From the NCBI GenBank assembly GCA_018340805.1, contig JACMZG010001913.1, forward strand, positions 34,896,423 to 34,960,422: DNA of 64,000 bases, given 5' to 3'. A model generated the notes under the pieces. That model did no database searches. It saw nothing but the letters and a program-made list of their open reading frames with translations, and was not told the DNA's origin. The stretch comes from Microvelia longipes (taxonomy: Eukaryota > Arthropoda > Insecta > Hemiptera > Veliidae). Positions 24,610 through 36,261 of this stretch are shown here, piece after piece. The position numbers were made by a program, and so were the translations under genes. Each line of letters starts with the position of its first letter. Position 1 is the first letter of the stretch.

Positions 24610-27390
24610 ATATTTTATTTAATAATTGTTATGTCTTTACTAATAAATTCATGAGGAACATAAAATTTTACTTATTTTCTTATTAGTAAAGCAGATCTGG
24701 TTTTTATTAACACTGCAGTAAATTAACTAGCATACATAGGCAAGCCTTTAATCTTATTATTATTAACTCATAATTCTTGAATCATAGATATGTCAATATT
24801 TTGTCCCACAACTATGCGGCATGACACAGCAAAAGATGCTGCTGCATATTGTAAATAAACTTAAGATATTGTATATACGTAACTAAAGACTGAATTAAAG
24901 ATATAATATACATATTATAAATTATTAGTTCAGATTAATATGCGTTATGATTTAATTCAATCCTTTGTTTGTACTATTTCCCCCACACACAGGCCTGTTG
25001 GATTACCATAAAATAGAAAATGTTAAAGTTAACAATCAAAATATATTTTTTGTAAAACTCATCATATTTTCTCTTGTAAACAAAGAGTAGCTGATTAGAA
25101 AAAAATACGAAAATTAAGCATTTTCATTATTAAGTTGGTATTACTGTACCAACTTAAGAGTAGCTATGTACTTTGAGACTTTTAAAGCTTTAGTTAACCT
25201 TATCTTGTTGTTGGAAATGGCATGACAGAGTTTAACAAACACATTCGTATTAGTTTAAGATTGATTGTGAAAAGTTGTAAAATATGAAATAAAGTGAATT
25301 TACAACAGTTATAACACCCTAAAAATTTAGGTTACCTAATAATTAATAGGTCGTGCTTAGCGTGACCTAAGTCATGCTGATTTAAGCTGTAAATACTCTT
25401 TACATTCTGAGAACAAGTGAAACAAATTCTCAGAATGTCAAGTAAAGTCCACAGAAGTTGTGAGAAAAAGTATTGAGGAACCCCATACCTGATTTTTTCA
25501 ACTCAAAGATGTTTTCTACTAAAAATAAACTCTGTGTTACTTTAAAAGGGAAAGTTGTCATTCTCGCATTATATAGAGGTTATGATTTTGCCATTTTACT
25601 TTAGCGTGCTTGTTCGATTTGGACGTGACCAGCCTTCTCAAATCGTGCTGAGTATCTCTCAAATCAATAGTCTACTAGAGTACCTTATATAATCATTGCA
25701 TTTACTTGTCTTCGATTTAGATTTACGGAACACCTACGCGATTTTCTTTAAATAGTTGAACTATTAAGTTTACGATTACTGACCAAAAAGAAAAGAAAGT
25801 GAGTAATTCCATTTAACAATTTAATAATTATTATTTTGAGAGCTACTAAATAGAGCAATGAATTAGTTTGAAGTGCTTTTAGAATTTAGTACTCTCCCAT
25901 TAAAATCAATTAAAAAGTGAAGACATTATTAAGGAAAAATTAACAAATAAGTTAAACAATTAAACTAATAACTTACTTAAACGTTCGTTAGTTTTCCTCA
26001 AAATTGATTTAACTTTATTATTGTACTGTTTAACAGTAAACGTTTCAGGAAAGGTCTATTAGACATTAAGTTTATAGTGAAAAATAAATATTCAAAAATA
26101 CAATTATTTTATTTTCAATTCGTAAAGTAGACTGTTGGCACAATATAATTGAGCGAGAGAAATTGATGAGGAAATATACCGAGATACCCCGTACCTACTT
26201 TTTGTGTTTTGTAATTATAATTTTACATTAAAAACAATTATACATGGAAAAATTAGAAGAATAAAGTTGAAAAACTCGTTATTAAACTAAACCTTGTTGT
26301 TTGCAACCTAACAGCATCTTATTAATCTTACTGACGATTATCCCTTATTTGTCCAATCACTCTTTAAGTACACGGTTACCCTTGCTCTGATCATAAGTTA
26401 AGTACAAAACCATTCAATAAAAATGGAGACAGTTCAAACTTGGTCAATAAGAAGGATTCTGTGCTCATTCTTACCTACCTTTTAATCAATTACCATTTAA
26501 TTATTAACTACCTTAATTAATCAACTACCTTTTAATTATTATTACCATTCTGTTATATCTTACCAACTCTATGGTGGGTAAGGATGCTTTAATCTATCAG
26601 TTTAGCAAATGCTTGCGGCGGAATCAATTAAAATAAATGACTACAAAATGATAACAGAGACTTCCTAGGGGATTCAAAACTTAAGTAAGGTATGATTGTA
26701 AGGTCAAATAAAATAGAGATATAAAGAGGATTGGAATAAATATGTCGGATAAGTTAGCATTTGAGAGATAAATCCAGAAGGGTGGTTTCACTTCATTTCA
26801 TATTTACTTATATGCTTGCTTGAATATGGTTTTTGAGACTGACAATAAAATTGGTTTTGGTTTAGATTTAACCTTGTTTTTATCTCAACAATACAATGTT
26901 AAATAATGTTCCTCATGTAATGTAATGTTTTTCATGTAAATGTTTCAATCTTTATCAATGTTAAATCAGTGTGCCATAAGTAAATAAAGAAATTTATTTA
27001 TGAAACATAATGAAAATTATAAAATTAATAAACAATAAAGAAATTTATGGTTTATTTCTGTAATATATTAATTTAGTCTGATTACTATAATTTATTCAAC
27101 ACAAATGCCTTAGTTATATGTTGAAATACCATACTTGTAAAAGTCATTAAAGGTATAAAAATTAAACCCATTAGACTATTAGATTGGGTTATGAATTTGC
27201 TACCTTCATGTTTAAAGAATCAGCTATTGTTTATATTTGGACTTGAATTTAAATAGCTAGGATTGGTGGTATCTGGTTATACAATTGCCTTATCAACATG
27301 GGGTGTTTTTCAACTTTGCAATATGTAATATGCTTGCGTGACGCATTCCCAGATGGCCAAACATGTGACACAAATAACAGAGTAACATGC
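24610..27390. other. AT-rich DNA, no gene seen
   Basis: Contains a perfect 12-bp inverted repeat at 25402-25413 and 25427-25438 (13-base loop). It also holds two short phrases matching the 5' edge of family A: CCCCATACCTGATTTTTT near 25480 and CCGAGATACCCCGTACC near 26178, both in reverse sense. No exon is supported. Confidence 0.5.
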
Positions 27391-27394
27391 ATAC

Positions 27395-27553
27395 CTCCAT
27401 AATACACTGTCCTGTGTAGCACCCGAAAATAGTACTTGCCTGACCTGACACTAATATTCCAATACACCAAACATAAAAAGCAAAAGAACCAAATTTACAT
27501 CCTAGATAAGATCCTCCCGTGTCTAAATTTATTCTAATCTTATTGTTGTTATT
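27395..27553 (-). CDS. Possible orphan exon, chemoreceptor-like (uncertain)
   Basis: On the minus strand an acceptor-like CATGATTGCAG precedes an open 159-nt segment (53 codons, phase 0 at both ends), which ends at GAG before a donor-like GTATGC. The translation has a hydrophobic run (KFGSFAFYVWCIGIL) followed by GCYTGQCIME. Arrangements such as YCxxGxxIMxES occur near TM6 of insect odorant receptors, and an intron near that point is common there. I found no neighbouring exons on either side. It could be a lone receptor exon, a pseudogene fragment or chance; the family link rests on this one motif. Confidence 0.25.
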
Positions 27554-27559
27554 CTGCAA

Positions 27560-28105
27560 TCATGAAAAAACATGTTGGTTCTCTCGCGTCGAATAATACC
27601 TTCGACTTATATGTATAACTCTGTTTCTACTTCTTTTCCTAAAACTTTAGAATGGCTTTATAGTTTAAGCAACAGTAATCGTCATGATTAGTCAGTGCGT
27701 TCGAGGCACATAGATTGTCGTACTCTAAAATCAACTACAATTGTCTTAGATTATAGGTAATGTAACTTCCTGACGGGTTAACCTTTTAGGCTTCATTAAA
27801 ACCAGTGAGCTTGAATAAAGAAATTACGCGACAAAGGAACTTAACTGACCCCATGAACGTCGTATGAAATAGAGAAATAGGAGCATACTTAGCATGGTTA
27901 TAGCTAAAGATTACTTATTAAAAAATGCTTGCTATTCCTTTGAAGAATATTTTAATAACGAAATCAGAAGTAATTAATAAATTATTTATTCCGATAATTT
28001 TATTATTTTTAATATTTTTTATTGCCCATTCTTTAAAAAATGTTTTTTATAATATTTTACCATGTTAAATTCAATGAAAAATAAAGATGATTTATTCATT
28101 TATCC
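27560..28105. other. Intergenic DNA, nothing recognised
   Basis: Searched for an upstream exon of the possible receptor exon on the minus strand; none was convincing. No other feature seen. Confidence 0.45.
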
Positions 28106-28112
28106 ACAACAG

Positions 28113-28345
28113 TGTCACTTTTTCACATGGCATATCGACTAAGCGCGTCATTCCCTTTATTTAAAATCATTGGTAAACACGTTATGCTGCTGTTATTTCC
28201 GCTCTATCCCAAGAATAAATTTATTCGTAAAATTTTTAATGACAACAATCCGCTCCCACAAAGCTCTCCAGCTATTTTAACTCCGATAGTAGAAGAGCTT
28301 GATACCACGGGACGGATATACGTATTGATATCATCTTTATACTAA
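28113..28345 (+). CDS. Unidentified exon-like ORF
   Basis: An acceptor-like TTATCCACAACAG precedes a 77-codon open frame ending in TAA. The residues look protein-like, with a hydrophobic stretch (KHVMLLLFPLYPKNKF), then PLPQSSPAILTPIVEELD and TGRIYVLISSLY. The codons contain more C, G and CpG than the AT-rich flanks. The first ATG is codon 6. I do not recognise a family and found no partner exon. It may be a terminal exon of an unseen plus-strand gene or a mobile-element fragment. Confidence 0.25.
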
Positions 28346-28349
28346 TTAT

Positions 28350-29035
28350 TAATATTATTTCTATAATATAATTTAATATATCTGCACATTAATATTATTA
28401 TAAGATTATATTATTTTTTTGTCATTATTAGTTGAAAATAATATTATCTTTAGCTTCAATTATGTTTAGAATAGTTTCATTTTACTCTCTTTACTTACTT
28501 TTTTTGCTCTTTTTATTCTCGCTTACATTTTATATTGTTTTATTCTCTCCTTGCTAGTATTTATTTATTTATAATTACTAGATTTATTAAATTTGTTGAA
28601 AATTCTTCAACAAAGAAATTAAATTAGTGCTTAAACTATTGTTCTTAACTTTAATCATTAATGTCCTTATTCTTATTTTCTTAACTTTAACAATTATGCT
28701 TACTTAAGTATTTTTTGTTTAATTTAGTTTAAAAATTAATATTTTTCTTTATAATAAAGTTTCTTATTTTAATTTTAAAAAATGTTACTGGATAAAACTA
28801 ACTTAATTTATCTGATAAAAAAACAATATAACTCACCGTGAAAACTAAGTTGGGAAAATTATTTTTCGTTTCACAAAGACGAGACTGTTAAAAAGAAAAC
28901 ATAGTGAGACATTACTTTTTATTTCATCCAAACATAATCTTTTAAACTAAACTATTAATAAAAAAGAAGTTTTGATTAATTTAAATAATAGTGCATTAAT
29001 TTTTTTATTTATGAGGTAATTATGACCGGGTTAAT
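28350..29035. other. AT-rich DNA, nothing recognised
   Basis: Very AT-rich, with many TTAT and TAAT runs. No gene, RNA or repeat copy supported. Confidence 0.5.
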
Positions 29036-29044
29036 TATGCCAAA

Positions 29045-29420
29045 CAAAAAAATCCGATACTGGGCACCTCGAAACTTTTCCTAATCACATCGGATTCGCT
29101 ACGCTCATTCTCCCTGCTTCGGACTCGCTTCGCTCATCCTCAGAATATACAATTCGCCAAAATTTATACTCAAGCATGTCCTCAGCTCGTCTTCAGATAG
29201 TAAATGCATACATTTTATTCTCAGCGGTAATCCATACAGTACTGACCACGCTCAATGCTGCTTAAATTTCATGATGTAACAAAAATCATGGATGTAATTG
29301 TATTGAAACGAATCTTGGTGTATTTATTTATCAAGTAAAGTATACACTTATACCAAATTTGAACACGATTGAACCATTTTCTGATTTTTTACAAGCGGCT
29401 ACGGGTCGAAAGCCCACATT
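29045..29420 (+). repeat. Family A, 5' part
   Basis: Runs from ATACTGGGCACCTCGAAAC through CATCGGATTCGCTACGCTCA and CTTCGGACTCGCTTCGCTCA to ACTGACCACGCTCAATGCTG and the AATCATGGATGTAATTGTAT phrase. Typical of the family; no coding frame. Confidence 0.8.
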
Positions 29421-30250
29421 ATATTTTATAAATTATTTTTTATATTAAGGTGAAAGGAAATTTCGTTTTATATGATTGGACTGCAGTTATGGAATTCTAC
29501 TATAATTGGGAAAAGGGTACTCGATTTCAGGTGGAATATTTGCTATTTAAAATTTTGTCTACGGTTCTCAAATACTGTCTTAGCACAATGGTCCTAAGAG
29601 AAATATAGCTTCTGTTGAAAAATGTAAAAATCAGTACTATCGGTCCATTTAATATTTTCGGAATTTTCATGTACCTGTTCACAGATTATTGACCACAAAC
29701 ATTACCCTCTAAGAATTCTTAAAGAATAAACTTAAACGTCTGCACCTATACATTTACAAGTGCCGAGTATAAATACAGCGTATGTGGAATCATAAATATC
29801 ATCCTGTTAGTGTTACTGCATTATTCATATCGTCAGAAGTCCGTCCATTGAAACATGTCATGAAACCTTTCAATAAGTTTTTGTAATTTGGATTCACCTA
29901 GAAAAACTAAATTGTGTAAAGTATACATTTATTATTTTGTAGTCTAATTGTTATAATGAAAATGTCGAAAAATGTAATTTTTTGTCATTTACACGTATAG
30001 GCAACCCCATCCGGGGACACACAGTATGTATTTAGTCTTGCCCTATTAATAAGATTATTTTTTCATTAAGTTTTGACTCTTCTGTTTAATCAAATCGAAA
30101 GTTGCGCTGATAACGTACACAAAATTTAGTAAAACCACTCGGAAGATCTTTAAATACCAGAGACAAATTATTTAATTGATTTACTGTACCAATTTTGGGC
30201 TCTTAGTGCGAACACGTTACGTTTCCTTTATACCCACTATATCAGGTCTC
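29421..30250. other. AT-rich DNA with a family A 3' remnant
   Basis: The remnant is at 30125-30250 (AAACCACTCGGAAGATCTTT, then ACCAGAGACAAATTATTT), probably the diverged end of the copy at 29045, split by about 700 bp of unrelated DNA. No gene seen. Confidence 0.45.
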
Positions 30251-33040
30251 TATATCAAGATCCTGTGTGCCTATGGGTTACTCTATACGTAAAAAAAACA
30301 AATAATCAAGAAGAAGAAAAAGAAGTTACAATTATTCATACTAACAATGTATGTTAAATCAAACAACATAGGTTAAAGCTTAAAAATTTAATTAAGAAAA
30401 TATTTGAGATATGTAGCAGGCATTGCGTTAGAATTAATATTAAATGGTTTTTGTGTCTTAGATAGATAAATAGTTAAATAATTTATGTATGAAGCAAGTA
30501 ATGCTATAAGTCTAAATATCATGGGAATTCAGTATTTCTAATTTGTAATTGATTACCCTTTCTATTTATGTGGTAGAGGGTAGAAGAGGAAAAACTATCC
30601 CTTCTACACCGGGTAAGTAAACAGAAATAGCTTAGCTTTCCTTAAAGGTTTAAGTCCATTAAAATTTTTAAATTCAGGTAGAAGTAAATAATTTATTATT
30701 TAATGAAAGATAACTTTTATCAAAAAAAAGTCTTCCTTCTTATCTATTGCATTTTGGGTAGCAAATAGATAAACCTTTATCAACATTTAAAGAGAATGTG
30801 TTACCCCGCAGGTTTGTTGTTTTAACTGATTTCGTAAAATAATCTATAGTGTCTCTTTTTATTATTTTTTAATAATTAGTTGTAAATAAAGCAACTCACC
30901 AACCTCAACAAGCAACTCATCATTAAACCTAACTTTAAGGTTCGGTATTAGTCGTCATCACTTACTCAAATTATTCTCAGCGTCTTATTGTTATTTTAGT
31001 TAAGATTTTTTTAAGTAAGATTTGTGTGGGTAGTGGGTATGATACATAGGTTAAATTGAAAACTAAAGAAGTGGAAGGGAGTGAAATAGGACAAATAATG
31101 AAATATAGACGTTCCGAATTCTATTTCCTAAAATCTAGCAACCCTCTACTAAGTCGATAGTAAATTATAAACTGATTCGCTTCACCAATTACGAAGACTC
31201 TTTAGTGACAATACTTCATCGATCATTCCACCGTAGTATAGACGCGAAAGTTTGTGACAATGGTGAATTTAGAGTAAAATTAGTTGGACGTAATCCATTG
31301 TCAAAGTTGTTTTGGATTAAAGACGTTTCGGGAGCAGGTACTTTTCCCATCATCAAGATCGTTTTGATAAGGACGGTGTGAGTAATAATTAGGGTATCAG
31401 TAGTTTAACCTGGCTTAGTAGGCAAGTATCAAGTATTTTCTATAAAGTCAGGTTAAAATCCTGACACCTTACAATATAACACACCATATTTCTCAAGACG
31501 ATCCTAATAATAGGAAAAGTACCTGTTCCAAAACGTCGTTAATTGTAATTAACATTGATAATGTATTACGCCCAACCACTTTTTCCCCTTGTTTGTCCAC
31601 GAACCAACAGCACCAACAGCTATTATAATTGGAATAAATGTCAATTATTTAATTAATGTCTCTAACCTTTTACTGCCGATGTACCCCCACTTCAATGAAA
31701 ATGTTAAATGTACAAACTTCGTCATTATAAAGAAACCAACGGATCTTTTAATAATGATGCTCTTATTAGTGTTAGAGCAGCTGGGTAGAGCAAAATAATT
31801 AAAAAACAAAAATCAATAAAAAACATATAATACTAATTATAATATGCTATAATATAAATTATAAATTATGGTTTACCTAGAGGAGAGATATACCCGCAGA
31901 GAGATGTACCCGTATACACAGCACACTGAAGTTACGTTAAATAATATATTAACTATTAAAAAAATTAAATAAAGGCTCTAGTGATTCACTGTGAGGTGGC
32001 GAAATGAACAGATTTGTAAACTGGCCAACAAGCAGTGGTGTAGGGACTCTAGGCCCTTATATAGACTCCCCACTGTAAACCCATAGAAATAATAGTTCTC
32101 ACAACTTTGTTTAAGTGTCAGGACAGGAGGGAGCTACACAAAGTTGCTACTTCTAGCAAACCTTTTAACTCCTATCCTAACAATAGTGATGCTATAGTGA
32201 TGTCTATTAGTGACGCTCTTATGATCCTTAGGCTCATATTGTCTATAAAGTAATTTGACTTAAATGAGCAAAATCCTGAATCATTTAATAAACAAAAGCT
32301 AAATGAGTTGTATTACCCTTTTCTTCAACAGGTATATCTACTAAAGATCCTATGAGATCATGATCTAAAGACTAACAGTGGTTTCTGATGAGCTCATATT
32401 ATTTTCCTTATAATTATATTCTGCTATTTAGAATAGATTCCTCCTTTTTCCGCATCTTTTTCAATGTTATCAATAATTTGGCGACGGATAGAGTTTTAAA
32501 CTTTTATTAAATTGTTTTAAATTCAAAAATGATTATAGCAATGATTACCAATTAAATACCAGTAACTTCTTAATATTATTTTTTTCTTAATGACTTTATT
32601 GATTTGACCAAATTAATTACGTAAATAACCTAACTGGTCTTGATTGATTTACTAACTATCTGTTCTACTAAACTACTAACTGCTAATGACCTGTTGAACC
32701 AACAACTAATCGCCTGTTTAACTATTAACAAACCAGTATATCCTTAATGCTTGTGATTTTAATCTTGACCTTTGTTTACGCATAAAAATTCGAATTATTT
32801 AAGAGTAGTCGTAAAGCTGTCTCAAGTAGCTTTTATCGATCATTTTGTTGTGCTTTTACTGAAAGGTATTTTACATAAAAATTATTTTTGTAAATTAAAA
32901 ATAAACCTCTTAAGTTGATTAAACTTTTATAACGGTACTTACTCTTAAAAGTCTATTGTAAAGTTTAGCACGAATACATCTGTTATAAGCATTGTAAATC
33001 CCTATTTCCCTGCTTCAAACATAAGTATATTTACACAATA
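30251..33040. other. Intergenic DNA, no supported gene
   Basis: A 69-codon ORF at 31589-31798 has neither domain nor splice context and is not called. The stretch at 31980-32170 is slightly GC-richer. Nothing is repeated elsewhere in the window as far as I can see. Confidence 0.45.
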
Positions 33041-33046
33041 GCAAGT

Positions 33047-33193
33047 TCAATGTTTATCGAGAGTAGAACAGCTACAAATTTCATTCCAGTCACCCTCGAA
33101 CCGATTGTTTAATTTTGACACAAACGTATCGCTTTGAATTTCGTATCTGTGTATGAGCACCTGTCCCTCGCACTCTGGATTATAGTTGTTAGA
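33047..33193 (-). CDS. Unidentified exon-like ORF with stop
   Basis: On the minus strand an acceptor-like TTAGTTCTGCACAG precedes a 49-codon open segment in phase 0 that ends in TGA. The peptide is hydrophilic and protein-like: it has CEGQVLIHRYEIQSDTF, KLNNRFEGDWNEI and a CSC pair near the end. It could be the last exon of a minus-strand gene or a fragment of a mobile element. No polyadenylation signal close behind, no partner exon and no recognised family. Confidence 0.22.
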   Translation of the reverse strand, partial: SNNYNPECEGQVLIHRYEIQSDTFVSKLNNRFEGDWNEICSCSTLDKH

Positions 33194-33304
33194 CTGTGCA
33201 GAACTAAATAACAGAGTTAAATGATACCGCAACTGGCTAGAAAATCTCACTGGCTTTATTATCGTTTTACATTAACTCAAGCCGACTAAAAACCTATTAT
33301 CTGA

Positions 33305-33575
33305 TAGTCCAAGAGCCAGGCCTAAAAAATGTGACTCATTTTGTACTACTCAAACCAAATTATTCTGAAAATATACCTTAAATTATGAAGGAAAAGCATA
33401 GTCTGCCTACTCAGACTAGAGCCTATCATATGATTGCGCGTGCTCAAAATTTTAGGAAATCTCACTACCTCCAGTTTTTCTTGCAATAAGGGCTCCCTGT
33501 AAGTCGTGGTGTAAAACATGAAGAGACCATTTTGTAAGCATAGAATATGCCTTGTTATTTCACCCCACAACCTCA
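33305..33575 (-). repeat. Dispersed repeat family B, copy 2
   Basis: Reverse complement of the words listed for 17390-17800: AGAGCCAGGCCTAAAAAATG, CAAATTATTCTGAAAATATA, CTTAAATTATGAAGGAAAAGC and GGGCTCCCTGTAAGT. The 76-codon minus-strand ORF over it is a product of the repeat, not a gene. Confidence 0.75.
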
Positions 33576-33593
33576 TCTTCTCACACTCCTGTT

Positions 33594-33660
33594 TATATAT
33601 ATATATATAATATATATATATATATATAATAATATAATAATATATAATATATAATATATA
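33594..33660. repeat. TA microsatellite
   Basis: TA and TAA units, immediately next to repeat B. Confidence 0.9.
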
Positions 33661-35327
33661 TTTATATTAAGTTAATATAAAATTAAATAAATATATATTT
33701 TTTACAAACGAATGTCGTGTCACGTTACATCAGTATAGGCCACTTATATATTTCTTTATTTCTTTAGTAACCTTTAGTAAATAAAAGCATTAACCCACGA
33801 AAATTAAAAGCCGTAATAAATCCTACCTTAATGCTAATTAAAATGAAAATTAAAACATGAGAACAAAATAATAAGCATTAAATTGAAAAAAATAAATTAA
33901 ACGAGACGGAAAAACTCAAGAAAGTACAGAAAAGCGTTGGTTTGTAAACAATCTAAACGTCATTTTTTTATTTCTTTATTTCCTTATTTTTTTTGTCCTT
34001 CTATTCTTCTTGATGAAATTAATTTTTATTAGCTGTGTTATAAATTTAGAGAGAGAGTTGATTTATGTTGACACTGGTAATTAGAAATCCCTGTTTTACT
34101 TTTTTATTCTTTATTTAATTAATTACGCTATTGTTTGTTTCTTAAACTTATTAATTAATGTAATTACCACTTCTTTCTTGAATCAAAGTTTTATTTGTCT
34201 GAATTTGGAAAAGTCTTGTATTGTTTTTTGAAAGTTTTTTTTTTCATTAGCAAATGACGTTTATTTTAGGTTCAGGTCAATAGGCTTTTCTTCACAGAGG
34301 TGTTTTGTAATCGAGATGCATTTAGAAATTTTGAATTATTATACGGAGGCCCTTGAAGGCCCTTCAAATCATTCGGATCAGCAACATTTGCTTTTCTATA
34401 GAAGGGAAAATTTATATCTAAATTAAAAAAAATTGGTGCGGGGTACCTCGGAACTTTTCCTCATTAACTTATGTCGGACCTTAAAACTTACCTAACTACG
34501 TTAAACCTTATTTTTCAAATTTTAAGGTTAAAAGCTATCTAAAGTCGCAATATTGGCTTTCATTATTCCGTTCAAGATATTAAAAAATTATTATTTGTTT
34601 ATTGAATAATACAAAAATATTTGCTACAAGTATTATAGTTGATGCAGTTTCAGTGGCTTGGTAAGGTACGTTAGAGAAACAAACCTGTAATTGCACTCAG
34701 CGACAAAAGTATTATGTACTTAGATATGATTTACAGATACTATCGGTGGTTATAGATAAAATATGGAGATAAAATAGATACAATCGAATTTTGAGTGATA
34801 GCAATTGATAGTAATTTAAATTAAGATAAAATGGAGAAAAGTAATTAATTAAAATAAAGTAAGATAATATCTGAATTAAGATCATAAATTTATAAAGATA
34901 GCTGGTCTCGAGGCAACTGCATCCCCAGGCGTTGTATTATTAGGGTGTTGGAGGATTATTAGGAGAGTGTTCGATACAGTGGACGTGTTTACAGTGGGAT
35001 ATGGAAAGATCTTGGACAAAAGGAACTTTAAGGTTGCATCGGAGTGTTGGGTTTGATACGCCAAAAAGAGCATTTGTGATGGTTCGAAGAATTTTGGATT
35101 GTAGGATATACTGTAAAAATAAAATGTTATATAATTGGGCACTACCGGTAGTTTTCGGACATATCACTTATGTCGAATTATCAATTTTACTTAAGTTGCT
35201 TGTAAATAAATTTTACACTGATTTAACCTAGAATCGCTTATAACATTTGTCCGAAAAATTGAAATTATAACAGTTGTAATCATTGCCGAATTAGTCTGTG
35301 TTTCCGGTTCATGTCGCCAGTCGTTTT
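33661..35327. other. Intergenic DNA, no supported gene
   Basis: A family A 5' edge phrase (GCGGGGTACCTCGGAACTTT, near 34438) breaks off after some 50 bp. 34900-35160 is GC-richer, with overlapping open frames on both strands (75-86 codons); neither strand shows a domain, so no gene is called. Confidence 0.45.
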
Positions 35328-35400
35328 CAATCTAAGCTTTAGCCCTGAATATTCAATCTAAGCTTTAGCCCTGAATATTCAATCTAAGCTGAATATTTAG
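35328..35400. repeat. 26-bp tandem repeat, ~2.7 copies
   Basis: CAATCTAAGC starts at 35328, 35354 and 35380; the last unit is incomplete. Confidence 0.95.
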
Positions 35401-35975
35401 TCAAAAGGCTGAAATCTCTATACTAATTAACATTTATTTTCTGACGAGAATAGCGTTCTTTATTTTTTTACATTTAATATAAAATAAGTTGAGTGTTTTT
35501 TTTTAAACCCTCTAGAAAAACTCCAACTGGAAAAGGAAAAGTAAATTTAATATTTGGAGTTCCTTTCCGCAATCTAATAAAAATTATTTGTCTTTAAATT
35601 TTCCCAGAACAAAGGAAAACAAGTGAAAAAAGGTTTTTTAATTTAAAAATTTCTAATTGTTGTTCCTAGGTTTGTTTTAGGGGTTTTATATTTTTTTTAT
35701 ATTTACTCAACAACCCGTTTATTTAGCCAGACCAAACAAATATACCTCTATACCTGAAGATATATATATTTTTATTTTACAAATATTTGTTGAGGTTTTT
35801 GTTATGGGCGTTTAATTACTATTGGACCTTCCCTTTTTTATCTTGATGCTCATATTTTTAAACTCATGCCAATATTCTAGAATAGTTCTTAAGTTTAAAT
35901 GGCACCTATTCCCAAAACAGTAAAAGCAAGAAATGCATAAATAAGTCCATTTAAAAAAACCGACTTGAAATTCCC
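35401..35975. other. AT-rich DNA, nothing recognised
   Basis: No gene, RNA or repeat with a second copy was noticed. Confidence 0.5.
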
Positions 35976-35978
35976 TGA

Positions 35979-36083
35979 TTTTCACAAAGGGAATATTAAG
36001 TTTTATCTAAAATCTAAGAAGATAAAGAAGAATCTAAGGTGTAGCTTGTTCTATTGCAAGTATTTAAACACCACCATTATAAT

Positions 36084-36115
<32 letters not shown>

Positions 36116-36261
36116 ATATAATAAATATATATGCTAAAGAATAATGGTGAAAATAAATGGAGTTTAAATACATGCAATAGAACAAAGCTACGACTTAGAT
36201 CCTTCATTACGTCTTTACATTCTTAGATTTTAGATGAAACTTAATATTCCCTTTGTGAAAA
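35979..36261. repeat. Palindromic element centred on a TA microsatellite
   Basis: The left arm begins TTTTCACAAAGGGAATATTA and the right arm ends in its reverse complement. Inside, AAAATCTAAGAA, GCTTGTTCTATTGCA and TATTTAAAC have inverted partners at matching distances. The arms are about 105-130 bp with modest divergence, and the centre is the TA tract 36084-36133. This is a small foldback element or an inverted duplication. Confidence 0.85.

Noticed and set aside
31589..31798. 69-codon plus-strand ORF
   Set aside because: No domain, no splice context, and composition similar to the flanks.
35001..35231. 76-codon plus-strand ORF in a GC-richer patch
   Set aside because: No family recognised, no splice sites, and minus-strand frames are equally open; insufficient support.
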